Positions 35,061 through 43,981 of a DNA stretch of 64,000 nucleotides are shown piece after piece (position 1 is the first letter of the stretch; the number at the start of each line of letters is the position of its first letter). The DNA lies in NCBI RefSeq assembly GCF_018861065.1, contig NZ_JAHKQO010000048.1, forward strand, positions 102,892 through 166,891, in the 5' to 3' direction. The stretch is from Paraglaciecola arctica (lineage in GTDB: Bacteria; Pseudomonadota; Gammaproteobacteria; Enterobacterales; Alteromonadaceae). The notes beneath the pieces were generated by a model. The model made no database searches. It was not told the DNA's origin and was given only the letters and a program-made list of their open reading frames with translations. The position numbers and the translations under genes were made by a program.

Positions 35061-35912
35061 GTGAAAATAATTCGACAAGTACAAGTTGTATTTGCAGGAC
35101 AGCCTATATCAGAAGGCGCAGGGGTGCAGTTATCTCGTGTTATAGGTACACCGCAGTTCAATATGCTTGACCCTTTTTTGTTATTTGATGCCTTTAGTTC
35201 AGATCAACCCCAAGACTATATTGCAGGATTTCCACCGCATCCTCATCGAGGATTTGAAACGGTAACTTATATGTTGGCTGGCAAGATGCGCCACCAAGAC
35301 AGTGCTGGCCACGAAGGCACCATTGAAGCTGGTGGTGTGCAGTGGATGACAGCGGGTAAAGGTATCATTCACTCAGAAATGCCAGAACAACAAGATGGTT
35401 TGCTTGCTGGGTTTCAGTTGTGGGTAAATTTGCCTAAGTCACATAAAATGATAGAGCCTGCCTATCAAGAAAAAAACGGTAATGAAATAGCTGTAGAATC
35501 CAGAGATGGCCTGAAAATTAGGGTCATTGCGGGGCAAACCCAAAATGGTACTACAGGGATTATCAACAACACTTTTGTAGAGCCTATTTACTGGGATATT
35601 CAGCAACAACCAGATACGCTGTTTGTAGAAAGCATCACAGCAGGTCACAACGGATTTGTTTATGTGTATGAAGGTGAAATTAAACTTTCAGAAGGCGCTA
35701 ATCAAAGAGTTTCTAAAGGACAAGTAGCAGTGTTAACCGATGGCGATTCAATTGAAATTAGAGCTTTAAATGGTGCTAAGTATCTGTTGATTGCTGGTAG
35801 ACCCTTAGACGAACCTATTGCTAGAGGGGGCCCATTTGTGATGAACACCCGCGAAGAGATCAATCAAGCCATTGCGGATTATCAAATGGGCAGGTTTGGT
35901 ACTCAGAACTAG
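35061..35912 (+). CDS. pirin family protein
   Basis: A 283-residue bicupin. The start GTG 35061 is chosen because AGGAGG lies at 35049-35054; the first in-frame GTG (35037) and ATG (35043) overlap that ribosome site. The N-terminal cupin holds the metal ligands: PPHPHRGFETVTYMLAGKMRHQDS and GTIEAGGVQWMTAGKGIIHSEMP (His-His-His-Glu). Bacterial pirins are iron-dependent; some are quercetin dioxygenases, others bind regulators. It probably belongs with azoR under the LysR regulator. Confidence 0.9.
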   Translation: MKIIRQVQVVFAGQPISEGAGVQLSRVIGTPQFNMLDPFLLFDAFSSDQPQDYIAGFPPHPHRGFETVTYMLAGKMRHQDSAGHEGTIEAGGVQWMTAGKGIIHSEMPEQQDGLLAGFQLWVNLPKSHKMIEPAYQEKNGNEIAVESRDGLKIRVIAGQTQNGTTGIINNTFVEPIYWDIQQQPDTLFVESITAGHNGFVYVYEGEIKLSEGANQRVSKGQVAVLTDGDSIEIRALNGAKYLLIAGRPLDEPIARGGPFVMNTREEINQAIADYQMGRFGTQN

Positions 35913-35998
35913 TAAATATCTATCCTTGAAATTGCATTGTTTGGCCCCATTCCTTTGGCAAGCCACTAATTCAGCATAAATCAGCTTTGGATTTTAAA

Positions 35999-36844
35999 AT
36001 GCACAATTTCATCGATATTACCCCAGAAAATTTCCAGCAAGTTATCTTGCAAGACTCACAAACTAATGTTGTGATGGTTGAGTTTTGGGCTGAAGGTTAC
36101 GAACCCAGTCAACAGCTGGCGCCAGTGTTAGCCAATGTGGCTGCAAAATTTAGTGACAGCCTTATTCATGCCCGAGTGGATTGCCAAACCCAGCAAGAAA
36201 TAGCTGGTCAATTTGGAGTGCAAAATCTGCCAACCGTTATTTTAGTGAAAGAAGGTCAGCCAATAGATGGCTTTGCTGGGGTACAAACCGAAGCAGAGAT
36301 TATTGCTAGTTTTGAGAAGCACTTACCTAAACCTGAAGATGGTTTGTATCAACAAGGCGTAGAACTCGTCACTGCGGGTGACTACCAACAAGCGTATACC
36401 GTTCTAAAACAAGCGCACGAGTTAGACGCGCAACGTGCAGATATCAAGTTGCTTTTGGCGGATTGCCAAGTAGAGGTTGGTCAGGTCAAACAGGCTAAAG
36501 AGCTGTTAAGCACTATCGGTTTAGTTGACCAAGACGCCTTATATAAAAGTATCTTAGGTAAAATTGAATTGGCCGAACAAGCTGCCGAATCGCCTGAAAT
36601 TAAAGCCTTGCAAGCTGAATTAGCGGCAAAGCCGGACGACTTAGAAATTAAAGTCAAACTAGCGGTGCAATTACACCAAGCCAATCAAACCGAAGACGCC
36701 TTAGAGTTGATTATGTCGGTGTTGTATAAAGACTTAAACTTTGGCGAAGCCAAAAAGTTAACCTTAGATATGATTAATGCCCTTCCAGATGGCGACCCAC
36801 TTAAATCAACATTTAGGCGCAAAATTTACGGCTTGTTATATTAA
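35999..36844 (+). CDS. thioredoxin-TPR co-chaperone, CnoX/YbbN-like
   Basis: A 281-residue protein: an N-terminal thioredoxin fold (FIDITPENFQQVILQDSQ, VVMVEFWAEGYEPSQQLAPVL, FGVQNLPTVILVKEGQPIDGF) and C-terminal tetratricopeptide helices (GVELVTAGDYQQAYTVLKQA, ADIKLLLADCQVEVGQVKQA, LAVQLHQANQTEDALELI). The active-site position reads YEPSQ with no Cys at all; E. coli CnoX keeps one Cys there. It therefore acts as a holdase or adaptor and not a redox enzyme. I chose ATG 35999 over TTG 35987. A strong terminator follows. Confidence 0.88.
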   Translation: MHNFIDITPENFQQVILQDSQTNVVMVEFWAEGYEPSQQLAPVLANVAAKFSDSLIHARVDCQTQQEIAGQFGVQNLPTVILVKEGQPIDGFAGVQTEAEIIASFEKHLPKPEDGLYQQGVELVTAGDYQQAYTVLKQAHELDAQRADIKLLLADCQVEVGQVKQAKELLSTIGLVDQDALYKSILGKIELAEQAAESPEIKALQAELAAKPDDLEIKVKLAVQLHQANQTEDALELIMSVLYKDLNFGEAKKLTLDMINALPDGDPLKSTFRRKIYGLLY

Positions 36845-36880
36845 CCGTTACTTATTTTTAAAGACGCACCTTACTTAGCG

Positions 36881-36922
36881 AACCAACAAAAAAACCGGCA
36901 AGCGCCGGTTTTTTTGTTGGTT
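36881..36922. terminator. bidirectional intrinsic terminator
   Basis: A 19-bp perfect stem from AACCAACAAAAAAACCGGC and its complement with loop AAGC. The A/T runs inside the stem let it work for the CnoX-like gene (plus) and the DUF1499 lipoprotein gene (minus). Confidence 0.9.
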
Positions 36923-37022
36923 ATAGAAAATACAGGAGAGCTAACCCTGTTCCACACGTAAATGAAAAAATAGCGATAAGTAGTTATCTCTATAATCATA
37001 CATTAAATTAATAGGCAGGCTT

Positions 37023-37475
37023 CTATTCACTAAGGATTACAAACTGGTCACGGACTTTTTGAATGCGCTCTCGGTTTACACCAAAATCTGAATAGCCAAT
37101 TCTAGATGCTGAACGAAAATGAACTGTGGTTTCGGTAGTCTTGCTATCAGGAAAATAGAACTCTACATCATCTACAAATCTAAAAATATTAGAGGTAAAT
37201 TCGGCCCTTATATAGTTTGTTTCTGTAGCTGTGATGGTTGAGTTGGGCATTTCTTTAAGAACCGTTAATATGTTATTTCGAATTGTTAGTGTGGTTCCTC
37301 TAAGTTGGATGGGTGCCACATATTGTTCTTTATCTGAAGTATAACTATTCACACAATTGGGTTTGTCGGGACATGGTGTAAGCTGTCCGTTGTTAACGCC
37401 TAACTGTGGTGGCGCAGAGGCGCATCCCGTGCCCAATAATATACAGCTCAAACCCGCTAACATAGACTTTTTCAT
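37023..37475 (-). CDS. DUF1499 lipoprotein
   Basis: A 150-residue lipoprotein from ATG 37475 (MKKSMLAGLSCILLGTGCAS), preceded by AAGGAATG; the longer frame from 37631 is not credible. The mature part is a DUF1499 domain: CPDKPNCVNSYTSDKEQYVAPI, YIRAEFTSNIFRFVDDVEFYF, VHFRSASRIGYSDFGVNRERI. The family is found in bacteria and chloroplasts with no known activity. It ends a minus-strand single-gene unit. Confidence 0.82.
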   Translation of the reverse strand: MKKSMLAGLSCILLGTGCASAPPQLGVNNGQLTPCPDKPNCVNSYTSDKEQYVAPIQLRGTTLTIRNNILTVLKEMPNSTITATETNYIRAEFTSNIFRFVDDVEFYFPDSKTTETTVHFRSASRIGYSDFGVNRERIQKVRDQFVILSE

Positions 37476-38542
37476 ACTTTCATTCCTTAACCATTTTGTA
37501 ACATCTAAGTTTGTAACTTTAATATTTAAATAAACAATAACAAGAAAACCGTCGTATTTTCGAGATAATCCCATTAAACCTATAATATTTAGCGGCATAG
37601 CCTGATGGTGATTTTTAAAAGGCGTTTTCACAGAAACTAGCGTTAGTTATTTTTGACTTAAAATAAAAATCGCTCAAGGTTGCTTATTCACTTTTTACGG
37701 GTTTAAGGAAAGAGTTATGTGCTTCTTGATTTCGACAGCATATAATTATCTACAATATATTCGTTTACAAACCACAAGGTTAAATAATGACCAAAATTAA
37801 TGGAAAGGTTGAAGAGTTGCTTGCCAAACATCCACACTTATCGCAACAAGACGCAATCTAGATCGTATCGGATAAAAATGAGCGCAAAAAGCAAAAGAGA
37901 AAAGAAAAAGCCGATAGGATCAATGCCAAAGTAAGTAAAAAAAAATCCGCAGCCATAAACTTGGATGAAGCCTGATGATTAGGCTTATAGCAATTATTGG
38001 TAGGCAAGGGCTCTCGTTCCAGAGCCTCTTGTTGTAGCTAAGTATAGCGCATTAACTATATGACATTGGGGAGCATTGCTTCGAGGGATTATCTACAAAT
38101 AGTTTCGATATTTATTCTTAATCATATCACCATCATTTCCATATTTTTGGCCAAGGTTGAGTAGTCAAAAGTATAAAAGAACTATTGGGTATTTAGAATT
38201 TACCCGCCGGCATGATAATTTATATTTAGCTGCGGAATCTGTTATTGCAGCTTAGAAGTCATGTGATTAAAAACAACTACTTTGGATAAAAAAGTTAGTT
38301 AGCGCTAACTACGTATTTGCGTCTTATTTCATTTGAGTTTTTGGCTTGAAAGGCCAATCAAATATGCATTCATCTGTTACCGCGACTTTTCAAAGGTATT
38401 GTCAATACCATACTGATAACTGTTTTCACTGGCTTTTTAATACATAAACCTTTTCTATTTGTGCCGTCTTTCCGAAGTATTTTGCGGAAATACAAAGGAA
38501 ACCAAATTTAATTTTTATTGGATCATATCAAAGGAGTACAAG
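37476..38542. other. long intergenic region with one broken small ORF
   Basis: Over 1 kb between the DUF1499 lipoprotein and the SulP gene. It holds the nonsense-interrupted small gene at 37787-37975 and a small hairpin (GGTATT-GTC-AATACC, 38394-38408). The rest shows no gene or RNA I can support; the SulP promoter should lie in the last 150 bp. Confidence 0.5.
37787..37975 (+). pseudogene. small basic ORF interrupted by one in-frame TAG
   Basis: A frame of 62 sense positions: MTKINGKVEELLAKHPHL then SQQDAI, TAG at 37859-37861, then IVSDKNERKKQKRKEK and ADRINAKVSKKKSAAINLDEA before TGA. Both halves look like one small, Lys-rich helical protein, and AAGG lies seven bases before the ATG. A CAG-to-TAG change would explain it. 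Either a recent pseudogene or a sequencing error; I do not recognise the family. Confidence 0.6.
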
Positions 38543-40234
38543 TTGTTTTCAGCATTAAGAAATTCTTTAGTTGGCGGAATGAAAATTTCGGAAATTCAAG
38601 CTAACATTCTTGCTGGTTTAACTGTTGGGGTGATTGCATTGCCCCTTTCTATGGCGCTCGCCATTGCAAGTGGCGTCCCTCCACAACATGGTTTGTACAC
38701 AGCAATTATTGCTGGCATTGTCATCGCCATTGGTGGTGGCTCGAAAGTGAATATATCAGGCCCTACTGCCGCATTTGTTGTTGTGCTATTGCCCATTGTT
38801 CAGCAGTTTGGAATAGGCGGATTACTTTTAAGCGGTTTGATGGCTGGTTTGGTTTTGATATTGATGGGCTTAGGTAAGTTCGGAAAGCTTATCGAAATTG
38901 TTCCCTACCCAGTCGTTATTGGGTTTACTGCGGGTATAGGTGTGGTGATTGGCACCTTTCAAATTAAAGATTTTCTAGGTCTTGATATCGAAGCAATGGA
39001 TGGGGATTATCTCGATAAACTTTTGTTGATAGTGAATTCGTTGCCAAGCATTGACTGGCAGGAGCTTCTCATAGCTAGTTTAACTATAACCATATTATTA
39101 TTATGGCCACGTATACGCTCACGAATACCTGGCCATTTAATTGCGCTACTTTTAGGTTCAGCAACTGCGTGGCTACTTAGCCAGTTCATTCAGGATTTTT
39201 CTGTAGCGACAATCGGAAGTCGGTTCAATTATGAGATAAATGGAATAGCAGGTAACGGTATTCCTGCACTTTTACCAAGTTTCGAATGGCCATGGAATTT
39301 ACCGGGAGCCGATGGTGAGCCCATTGGTTTGAGCTTTGAACTGATTAAGCTGTTATTACCATCAGCGATCACTATTGCGATATTGGGCGCCCTTGAATCG
39401 CTATTATGTGCGGTGGTTGCCGACGGGATGACCGGAAAGAAACATAATTCTAACGATGAACTTATTGGACAAGGTCTCGGTAATATCATCGCGCCGCTTT
39501 TTGGAGGGATACCTGCAACCGCAGCCATTGCTCGCACAGCAGCAAGTATTAAAGCGGGTAGTACTTCACCACTAGCTTCGGTGGTCCACGGTTTGTTTAT
39601 TCTTGGGGCAATACTCGCCCTTACACCTCTACTAGCTTATATCCCTATGGCTTCTATGGCGGCACTGTTATTAGTTGTTGCTTGGAATATGAGCGAACCC
39701 AAACAATTTATACGAACAATTAAAATTGCCCCTAGGGATGACGTGATTGTTTTGATTTTGTGTTTCTTACTAACCGTCTTATTTGATATGACAGTTGCCG
39801 TTGCAGTTGGAATTGGGCTGGCTTCTATGTTGTTTATTCGCAAAAGCATCACAATAACCAGTACAACTAGGGTTGAGAAAAGCCATGAAGACTACGGAGA
39901 TTTGCCTGATAGCATTGCTATATATGACATTAATGGTTCATTATTTTTTGGTTCAGCTCAAAAAGCACTACAGGCTATTTCCACAGTGACGCCAAATCTC
40001 CGTGTTGTCATACTCGATATGACAGAAGTTAACATGCTTGATATGAGTGCTATCGTTGCAATGGAGTCAATTACAGAGAGCCTAGCGAAACAGCACATAG
40101 TCCTCATCATTAGTAATTTGCAACAACGCATGGCAGCAAAATTACATCGTGTTGGCATAAATGAAAAACCAGAAGCAGTACAATTTTCTGGGACAGTAGA
40201 TGAAGCAATTGTTATGGCTAACAAAATGCTATAA
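38543..40234 (+). CDS. SulP family anion transporter with STAS domain
   Basis: A 563-residue permease from TTG 38543, placed six bases after AAGGAG (38531-38536); the open frame begins earlier at another TTG without a ribosome site. Membrane core: GLTVGVIALPLSMALAIASGV and GLYTAIIAGIVIAIGGGSKVNISGPTAAF-type SulP signatures, then GQGLGNIIAPLFGGIPATAAIART. A cytoplasmic STAS domain (about 440-555, VILDMTEVNMLDMSAIVAMES) ends it. The family moves sulfate, bicarbonate, or dicarboxylates; the substrate is not evident. Confidence 0.9.
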   Translation: MFSALRNSLVGGMKISEIQANILAGLTVGVIALPLSMALAIASGVPPQHGLYTAIIAGIVIAIGGGSKVNISGPTAAFVVVLLPIVQQFGIGGLLLSGLMAGLVLILMGLGKFGKLIEIVPYPVVIGFTAGIGVVIGTFQIKDFLGLDIEAMDGDYLDKLLLIVNSLPSIDWQELLIASLTITILLLWPRIRSRIPGHLIALLLGSATAWLLSQFIQDFSVATIGSRFNYEINGIAGNGIPALLPSFEWPWNLPGADGEPIGLSFELIKLLLPSAITIAILGALESLLCAVVADGMTGKKHNSNDELIGQGLGNIIAPLFGGIPATAAIARTAASIKAGSTSPLASVVHGLFILGAILALTPLLAYIPMASMAALLLVVAWNMSEPKQFIRTIKIAPRDDVIVLILCFLLTVLFDMTVAVAVGIGLASMLFIRKSITITSTTRVEKSHEDYGDLPDSIAIYDINGSLFFGSAQKALQAISTVTPNLRVVILDMTEVNMLDMSAIVAMESITESLAKQHIVLIISNLQQRMAAKLHRVGINEKPEAVQFSGTVDEAIVMANKML

Positions 40235-40500
40235 CCGGGTAGCTAGAGACTGACTTTGGCCCCTAATAGCTAATAAAAAAGTCATATATCGTAGAATTAC
40301 CGGATAGTAATTGTTAGCTGTTGTCACTGCTTTATTCCGCTCACTAAGCGAAAATGACTAAATGCATTAAGGTACCTTCTGAAAATTGTGTTCACCGAAA
40401 AAGCGTGAATTTTAGGGGGAGTCAAATCGCATAATAGCTTGCAAAGTAAGCTATTTTTCTTTTAGTATCCAGCACCATTTTGGTGCGAATATATTAAAAA

Positions 40501-41481
40501 ATGACAATAAAACATTTAGTTAACGAGTTTCTGTTGCTTAGTGGCTTTACTGCTAATTCTACTAGCCATACCGAAAAAATCATTTCTGCTTTTGGTGGCT
40601 TAATCGGTATTTCTGGTGTTTTCCTGATAACTCACCTCTTAATACAGACGGGGACGTTAGACTCTACTAGCGGTATTTTAGTGATCGCTTCTATGGGAGC
40701 CAGCGCGGTATTACTATTTGCAGTACCACACGGGGCTTTATCTCAACCATGGGCTGTGGCTGGTGGACACATTATCTCCGGTTTTATTGGGGTCAGTTGT
40801 TTTAAATTGTTTGGTAATACCTTTATTGTTTCTGGTGCGGCGGTAGGTACGGCCATTGGCGCAATGTATTATCTACGATGTATTCATCCACCAGGAGGGG
40901 CGACCGCGTTAACTGTGGTGATGGGCGGCTCAGTAATCACTGATCTAGGATACCAATATCTACTCGTACCTATAGCAGCTAATTTACTCGCAATTCTGTT
41001 ACTCAGCCTTGCATACAACGCACTTTTTACATGGCGTCGCTACCCAGCACATTTGGCCCATAAATTTAAAAAAACAGTTACTACTAAGCCCAAAGACAGA
41101 CAATTTGAATTAACTCATGAAGATTTTGCGGCTGCGATGCAAGAGTTAGACTCGTATGTAGATATTACTCCTGAAGGTTTGGCTGACTTATTAGAATTAG
41201 CCAAACAACACGCCGAGAAAAACATAACCCATCCCCCTGAAATTATTGCTGGACACATATATAGTAATGGAAAAATTGGGAGTTTATGGAGTATTCGACA
41301 AATTGTTGATGCGTCTCCCAAGAATAGTCGGCCCCATTTGGACAAAGTAATATACAAGGTGCTGGCTGGTGATGGGGGGTATGAAACTAATATTTGTTTA
41401 CGTTCAGAGTTTCACCAATGGGCAAGGTTTGAAGTGATAAAGCATCAGCAGCAATGGATAAAAGTTGAAGTTGATGATTAG
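40501..41481 (+). CDS. HPP family membrane protein with C-terminal cytoplasmic domain
   Basis: A 326-residue protein. The first ~180 residues hold four to five membrane helices and the HPP motif (CIHPPGGATALTVVMGG) plus FAVPHGALSQPWAVAGGH. The last ~140 residues are soluble and charged (LTHEDFAAAMQELDSYVDITPEGLADLLELA, HIYSNGKIGSLWSIRQIVD). HPP proteins of cyanobacteria and chloroplasts move nitrite; in other bacteria, function is open. It follows the SulP gene by 266 bp, so two candidate anion transporters are neighbours. Confidence 0.85.
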   Translation: MTIKHLVNEFLLLSGFTANSTSHTEKIISAFGGLIGISGVFLITHLLIQTGTLDSTSGILVIASMGASAVLLFAVPHGALSQPWAVAGGHIISGFIGVSCFKLFGNTFIVSGAAVGTAIGAMYYLRCIHPPGGATALTVVMGGSVITDLGYQYLLVPIAANLLAILLLSLAYNALFTWRRYPAHLAHKFKKTVTTKPKDRQFELTHEDFAAAMQELDSYVDITPEGLADLLELAKQHAEKNITHPPEIIAGHIYSNGKIGSLWSIRQIVDASPKNSRPHLDKVIYKVLAGDGGYETNICLRSEFHQWARFEVIKHQQQWIKVEVDD

Positions 41482-41529
41482 CTACAATGAGCGCACTTCT
41501 GGTTTCTAATTGAAATAGGGGAGTTTAAA

Positions 41530-42006
41530 ATGAGAAGAACTATTGTATTGATGAGTTGGTTAGTTTTATTTGTTACTGCAACCATCACTGCCACCGCAAA
41601 TTCTGGTGAATTCGATGGTGAAAAATTTGCCCGCGACTATTTTAACGCTTGGAAAGCGACACAATCTCCACAGGCAAAGGAAAGCGATATTCAGGTCTAC
41701 CTTAGCTTGCTTAAAAATGATGTTGGACATCAGCATTTACCCTATGATCCTGATGCGACTAGGGAACCCGAAGGCAAACACAGGATGTTGCAAGGCATGC
41801 TTTATTATTTAGGAACTCATACTCAGTACACCGCTACTCTTAAATCAGTGGTCAGCGGATACAAGGTTGTGGTTATTAACTATCACACTCAATCAAGCGG
41901 TACACATCCACAAAGTGGAGAGGTCATGCAACTTTCATATGACACAGTTGAAGTGTTAGAAATTGAAGATGGCAAAGTCGCCGTGATACGAAAATATAGC
42001 GAATAG
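41530..42006 (+). CDS. exported NTF2-like (SnoaL) protein
   Basis: A 158-residue protein with a signal peptide (cleavage near TATANS, residue 24) and an NTF2-like alpha+beta fold: KFARDYFNAWKATQSP, VYLSLLKNDVGHQHLP, GKHRMLQGMLYYLG, and the closing strand pair YDTVEVLEIEDGKVAVIRKY. AGGGGAG precedes the ATG. NTF2-like proteins bind or isomerise small ligands; the function here is unknown. It begins a short plus-strand series of small exported proteins. Confidence 0.78.
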   Translation: MRRTIVLMSWLVLFVTATITATANSGEFDGEKFARDYFNAWKATQSPQAKESDIQVYLSLLKNDVGHQHLPYDPDATREPEGKHRMLQGMLYYLGTHTQYTATLKSVVSGYKVVVINYHTQSSGTHPQSGEVMQLSYDTVEVLEIEDGKVAVIRKYSE

Positions 42007-42103
42007 CGATTATTAATAACTGTAAACGTTTGCAAAAAGTTTGACTCCTAAATGCGAAAAGTAATAATGGTGACCTTAACGCTAAAAAAAGAGGCCAGTC
42101 AAA

Positions 42104-42505
42104 ATGAGTAAATTAAGCAGAAGACAATTTATGGCTATAACCGGAGCAAGTATTGTTGCGGGGTCAGTGAAAGGGGAGCAACTAATGGAAACAAAAACAC
42201 AACTGATCCATACCGCATATTTTTGGTTGAAAAATCCAGAATCTAAAGCCGACCGCGACCAACTAATCGCAGGATTGCAAACCCTTAGACAAGTTCCAAC
42301 AGTAAAGGTCCTACATATAGGTTTGCCCGCTACCACTGAAAAACGTGATGTGGTTGATAATAGTTTTCAGGTATCAGAATTAATGATGTTCGACGATTTA
42401 GCTGGTCAAAGTGAATATCAAGCACATCCAATTCACCAAGCTTTTGTAGAAAATTGCTCTCATTTGTGGTCTAAAGTAGCGGTAAAAGACTCAATTACAG
42501 TGTAG
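42104..42505 (+). CDS. Dabb (stress-responsive A/B barrel) protein with Tat signal
   Basis: A 133-residue protein. The N-terminus SRRQFMAITGASIVAG is a twin-arginine signal, so it should be exported folded. The body is a Dabb ferredoxin-like barrel: IHTAYFWLKNPESKADRDQLIAGLQTL, VKVLHIGLPA, YQVSELMMFDDL-like region, YQAHPIHQAFVENCSHLW. Related proteins bind small aromatic or polyketide compounds. No cofactor site is obvious, which makes Tat export noteworthy. Confidence 0.83.
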   Translation: MSKLSRRQFMAITGASIVAGSVKGEQLMETKTQLIHTAYFWLKNPESKADRDQLIAGLQTLRQVPTVKVLHIGLPATTEKRDVVDNSFQVSELMMFDDLAGQSEYQAHPIHQAFVENCSHLWSKVAVKDSITV

Positions 42506-42567
42506 CCCGTCGTTTGATAGAGGCTTTGATATTGGCAATAAGTTTATGTGATCAGCTGAGGTAAATT

Positions 42568-43098
42568 TTGAATAAGAGCATTGTGGTTATATTATTCATA
42601 GGGTTATTTGTAAGCTGCAGCAATACTGATTGGCGTGACGCGAGCAGAGAGCCTGCGGGAATATCAGCGGATCCAACTACAGAAAAACACGCTGTAATAG
42701 AAGTGTACGCGGCCGATGCATTTAGTTGGCGAGGTTGGTTTGCGGTACATACTTGGATTGCTGTTAAACCACAAGATGCGGCAGATTATACCGTTTATGA
42801 AGTGGTTGGTTGGCGCGTAAAAAGTGGCTTACCAGCGCTGCGTATTTATCAAACCGCAACGCCAGATCGTTATTGGTATGGGGCTAAGCCACAAAAGCTC
42901 TTATCGATACAAGGTGATAAAGCGGATCAGTTGATCCCGAAGATTTCTGAAGCGGTTGCGCGTTATCCTTGGGCTAATGAATACACATTATTTCCGGGCC
43001 CTAATAGCAACACTTTTCCGCAATGGATAGCTCTACAAGTACCCGAATTGGGATTAGAGTTGCCTTTCAGAGCTTTAGGCAGTGGTTATGCTGACTGA
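42568..43098 (+). CDS. DUF3750 lipoprotein-like protein
   Basis: A 176-residue protein starting at TTG with GAGGTAAA before it. IVVILFIGLFVSCSN is a lipoprotein-type signal. The DUF3750 blocks are AFSWRGWFAVHTWIAVKP, YEVVGWRV, PDRYWYGAKPQKL, and YPWANEYTLFPGPNSNTFPQW with conserved Asn/Thr/Trp residues. Function is unknown; the conserved HTW and PGPNSNTF motifs suggest a peptidase- or transglutaminase-like fold. It converges on the agaR-like gene with two bases between stops. Confidence 0.78.
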   Translation: MNKSIVVILFIGLFVSCSNTDWRDASREPAGISADPTTEKHAVIEVYAADAFSWRGWFAVHTWIAVKPQDAADYTVYEVVGWRVKSGLPALRIYQTATPDRYWYGAKPQKLLSIQGDKADQLIPKISEAVARYPWANEYTLFPGPNSNTFPQWIALQVPELGLELPFRALGSGYAD

Positions 43099-43100
43099 CG

Positions 43101-43877
43101 CTATATTTCTACAATAATGACTTCAATTCCAAGCCTTTGTAGTCCTTCATGATAGTCTTTGGGAATGTTTTGATCTGTTACTATTTTTCTTACTCCACTA
43201 GGCTCCAAAATTTTATGTAAACAAACATGGCCGAATTTGGATGAGTCTGTCACTACTATGACTTCACTCGCCACTTTGCACATCAATTTATTGAGTAGTG
43301 CTTCTGCTTCAAAATGAGTAGTGATGCCGCGTTCCATGTGAAAACCATCAACACCTAAAAATAGTTTGTCTACATGAAGCTCCCGTAATGTATTTTCAGC
43401 TAAGCTGCCAAAAAAGGATTGGCTTTTACGTCGCAACGTACCCCCTAGTAGCATCACGTTCAATTTCTCGCGATGGGCAAGTTCGTTAACTATGTTCAAA
43501 CCATTGGTGACAATAGTGACGTTTTCTTTGTTTTCCAAATGTGAGGCGATTTGTAAGGTGGTAGACCCTGAATCGAGTATGATTGAATCACCATCTTCCA
43601 CTAAATTGGCAGCCACGGCACCTATATTAGATTTTTCCGCCGCGTGTAATACTTGCTTGTCGTCAACAGTGACTTCAGTTTCAATCAAGGTATTGTCTTT
43701 TAACATAGCTCCGCCATAGGAGCGTGTTGCTAAGCCTTGTTTCTCTAAAAACCTTAAATCTTTTCTGATGGTAACAGTGGAAACCTTGAACATCTCAGAC
43801 AGACTAGGTACTTGGACACTGCCTTTTTCTTTGAGCATCCGAGAAATTTCTACTCGTCTTTGGCTGGTATCGCGCAT
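43101..43877 (-). CDS. agaR: DeoR/GlpR-family regulator, AgaR-like
   Basis: A 258-residue DeoR-family repressor. The N-terminal helix-turn-helix is RRVEISRMLKEKGSVQVPSLSEMF and VSTVTIRKDLRFLEKQGLATRSYGGAML; the C-terminal effector domain has ILDSGSTTLQIASHL, VTNGLNIVNEL, LLGGTLRRKSQSFFG, DKLFLGVDGF, and VVTDSSKFG. Proteins of this type sense sugar phosphates. It is last in the minus-strand run that includes the GH36 gene and is within 10 kb of agaZ-agaS-agaK, hence the AgaR assignment (context-based). Motifs like the E. coli AgaR site occur near its own start and in front of a TonB receptor gene at 59027. Confidence 0.85.
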   Translation of the reverse strand: MRDTSQRRVEISRMLKEKGSVQVPSLSEMFKVSTVTIRKDLRFLEKQGLATRSYGGAMLKDNTLIETEVTVDDKQVLHAAEKSNIGAVAANLVEDGDSIILDSGSTTLQIASHLENKENVTIVTNGLNIVNELAHREKLNVMLLGGTLRRKSQSFFGSLAENTLRELHVDKLFLGVDGFHMERGITTHFEAEALLNKLMCKVASEVIVVTDSSKFGHVCLHKILEPSGVRKIVTDQNIPKDYHEGLQRLGIEVIIVEI

Positions 43878-43933
43878 TCATGATCCTTTTTCTTAACTTT
43901 CAGTCTGAGTCTAATGTTGGGGATAATAGTCAC

Positions 43934-43968
43934 AATGAAACATTTAAACAACTATTGGTTTCACTTTG
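43934..43968. promoter_or_regulatory. possible AgaR-type operator half sites
   Basis: AATGAAAC (43934-43941) and GTTTCACTTTG (43958-43968) form an imperfect inverted pair upstream of the agaR-like gene. They match half of the E. coli AgaR box TTTCRTTTYRTTTYNYTTK. Weak on its own; similar half sites lie in the other control regions of the locus. Confidence 0.35.
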
Positions 43969-43981
43969 CCTTATATTAGTC

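Noticed and set aside
13839..37475. The two DUF1499 proteins as a functional pair
   Set aside because: They are 23 kb apart, on different strands and with different anchors; similarity is only at family level.
37859..37861. Programmed read-through or recoding at the TAG
   Set aside because: No context signal for recoding is visible; a nonsense mutation or error is simpler.
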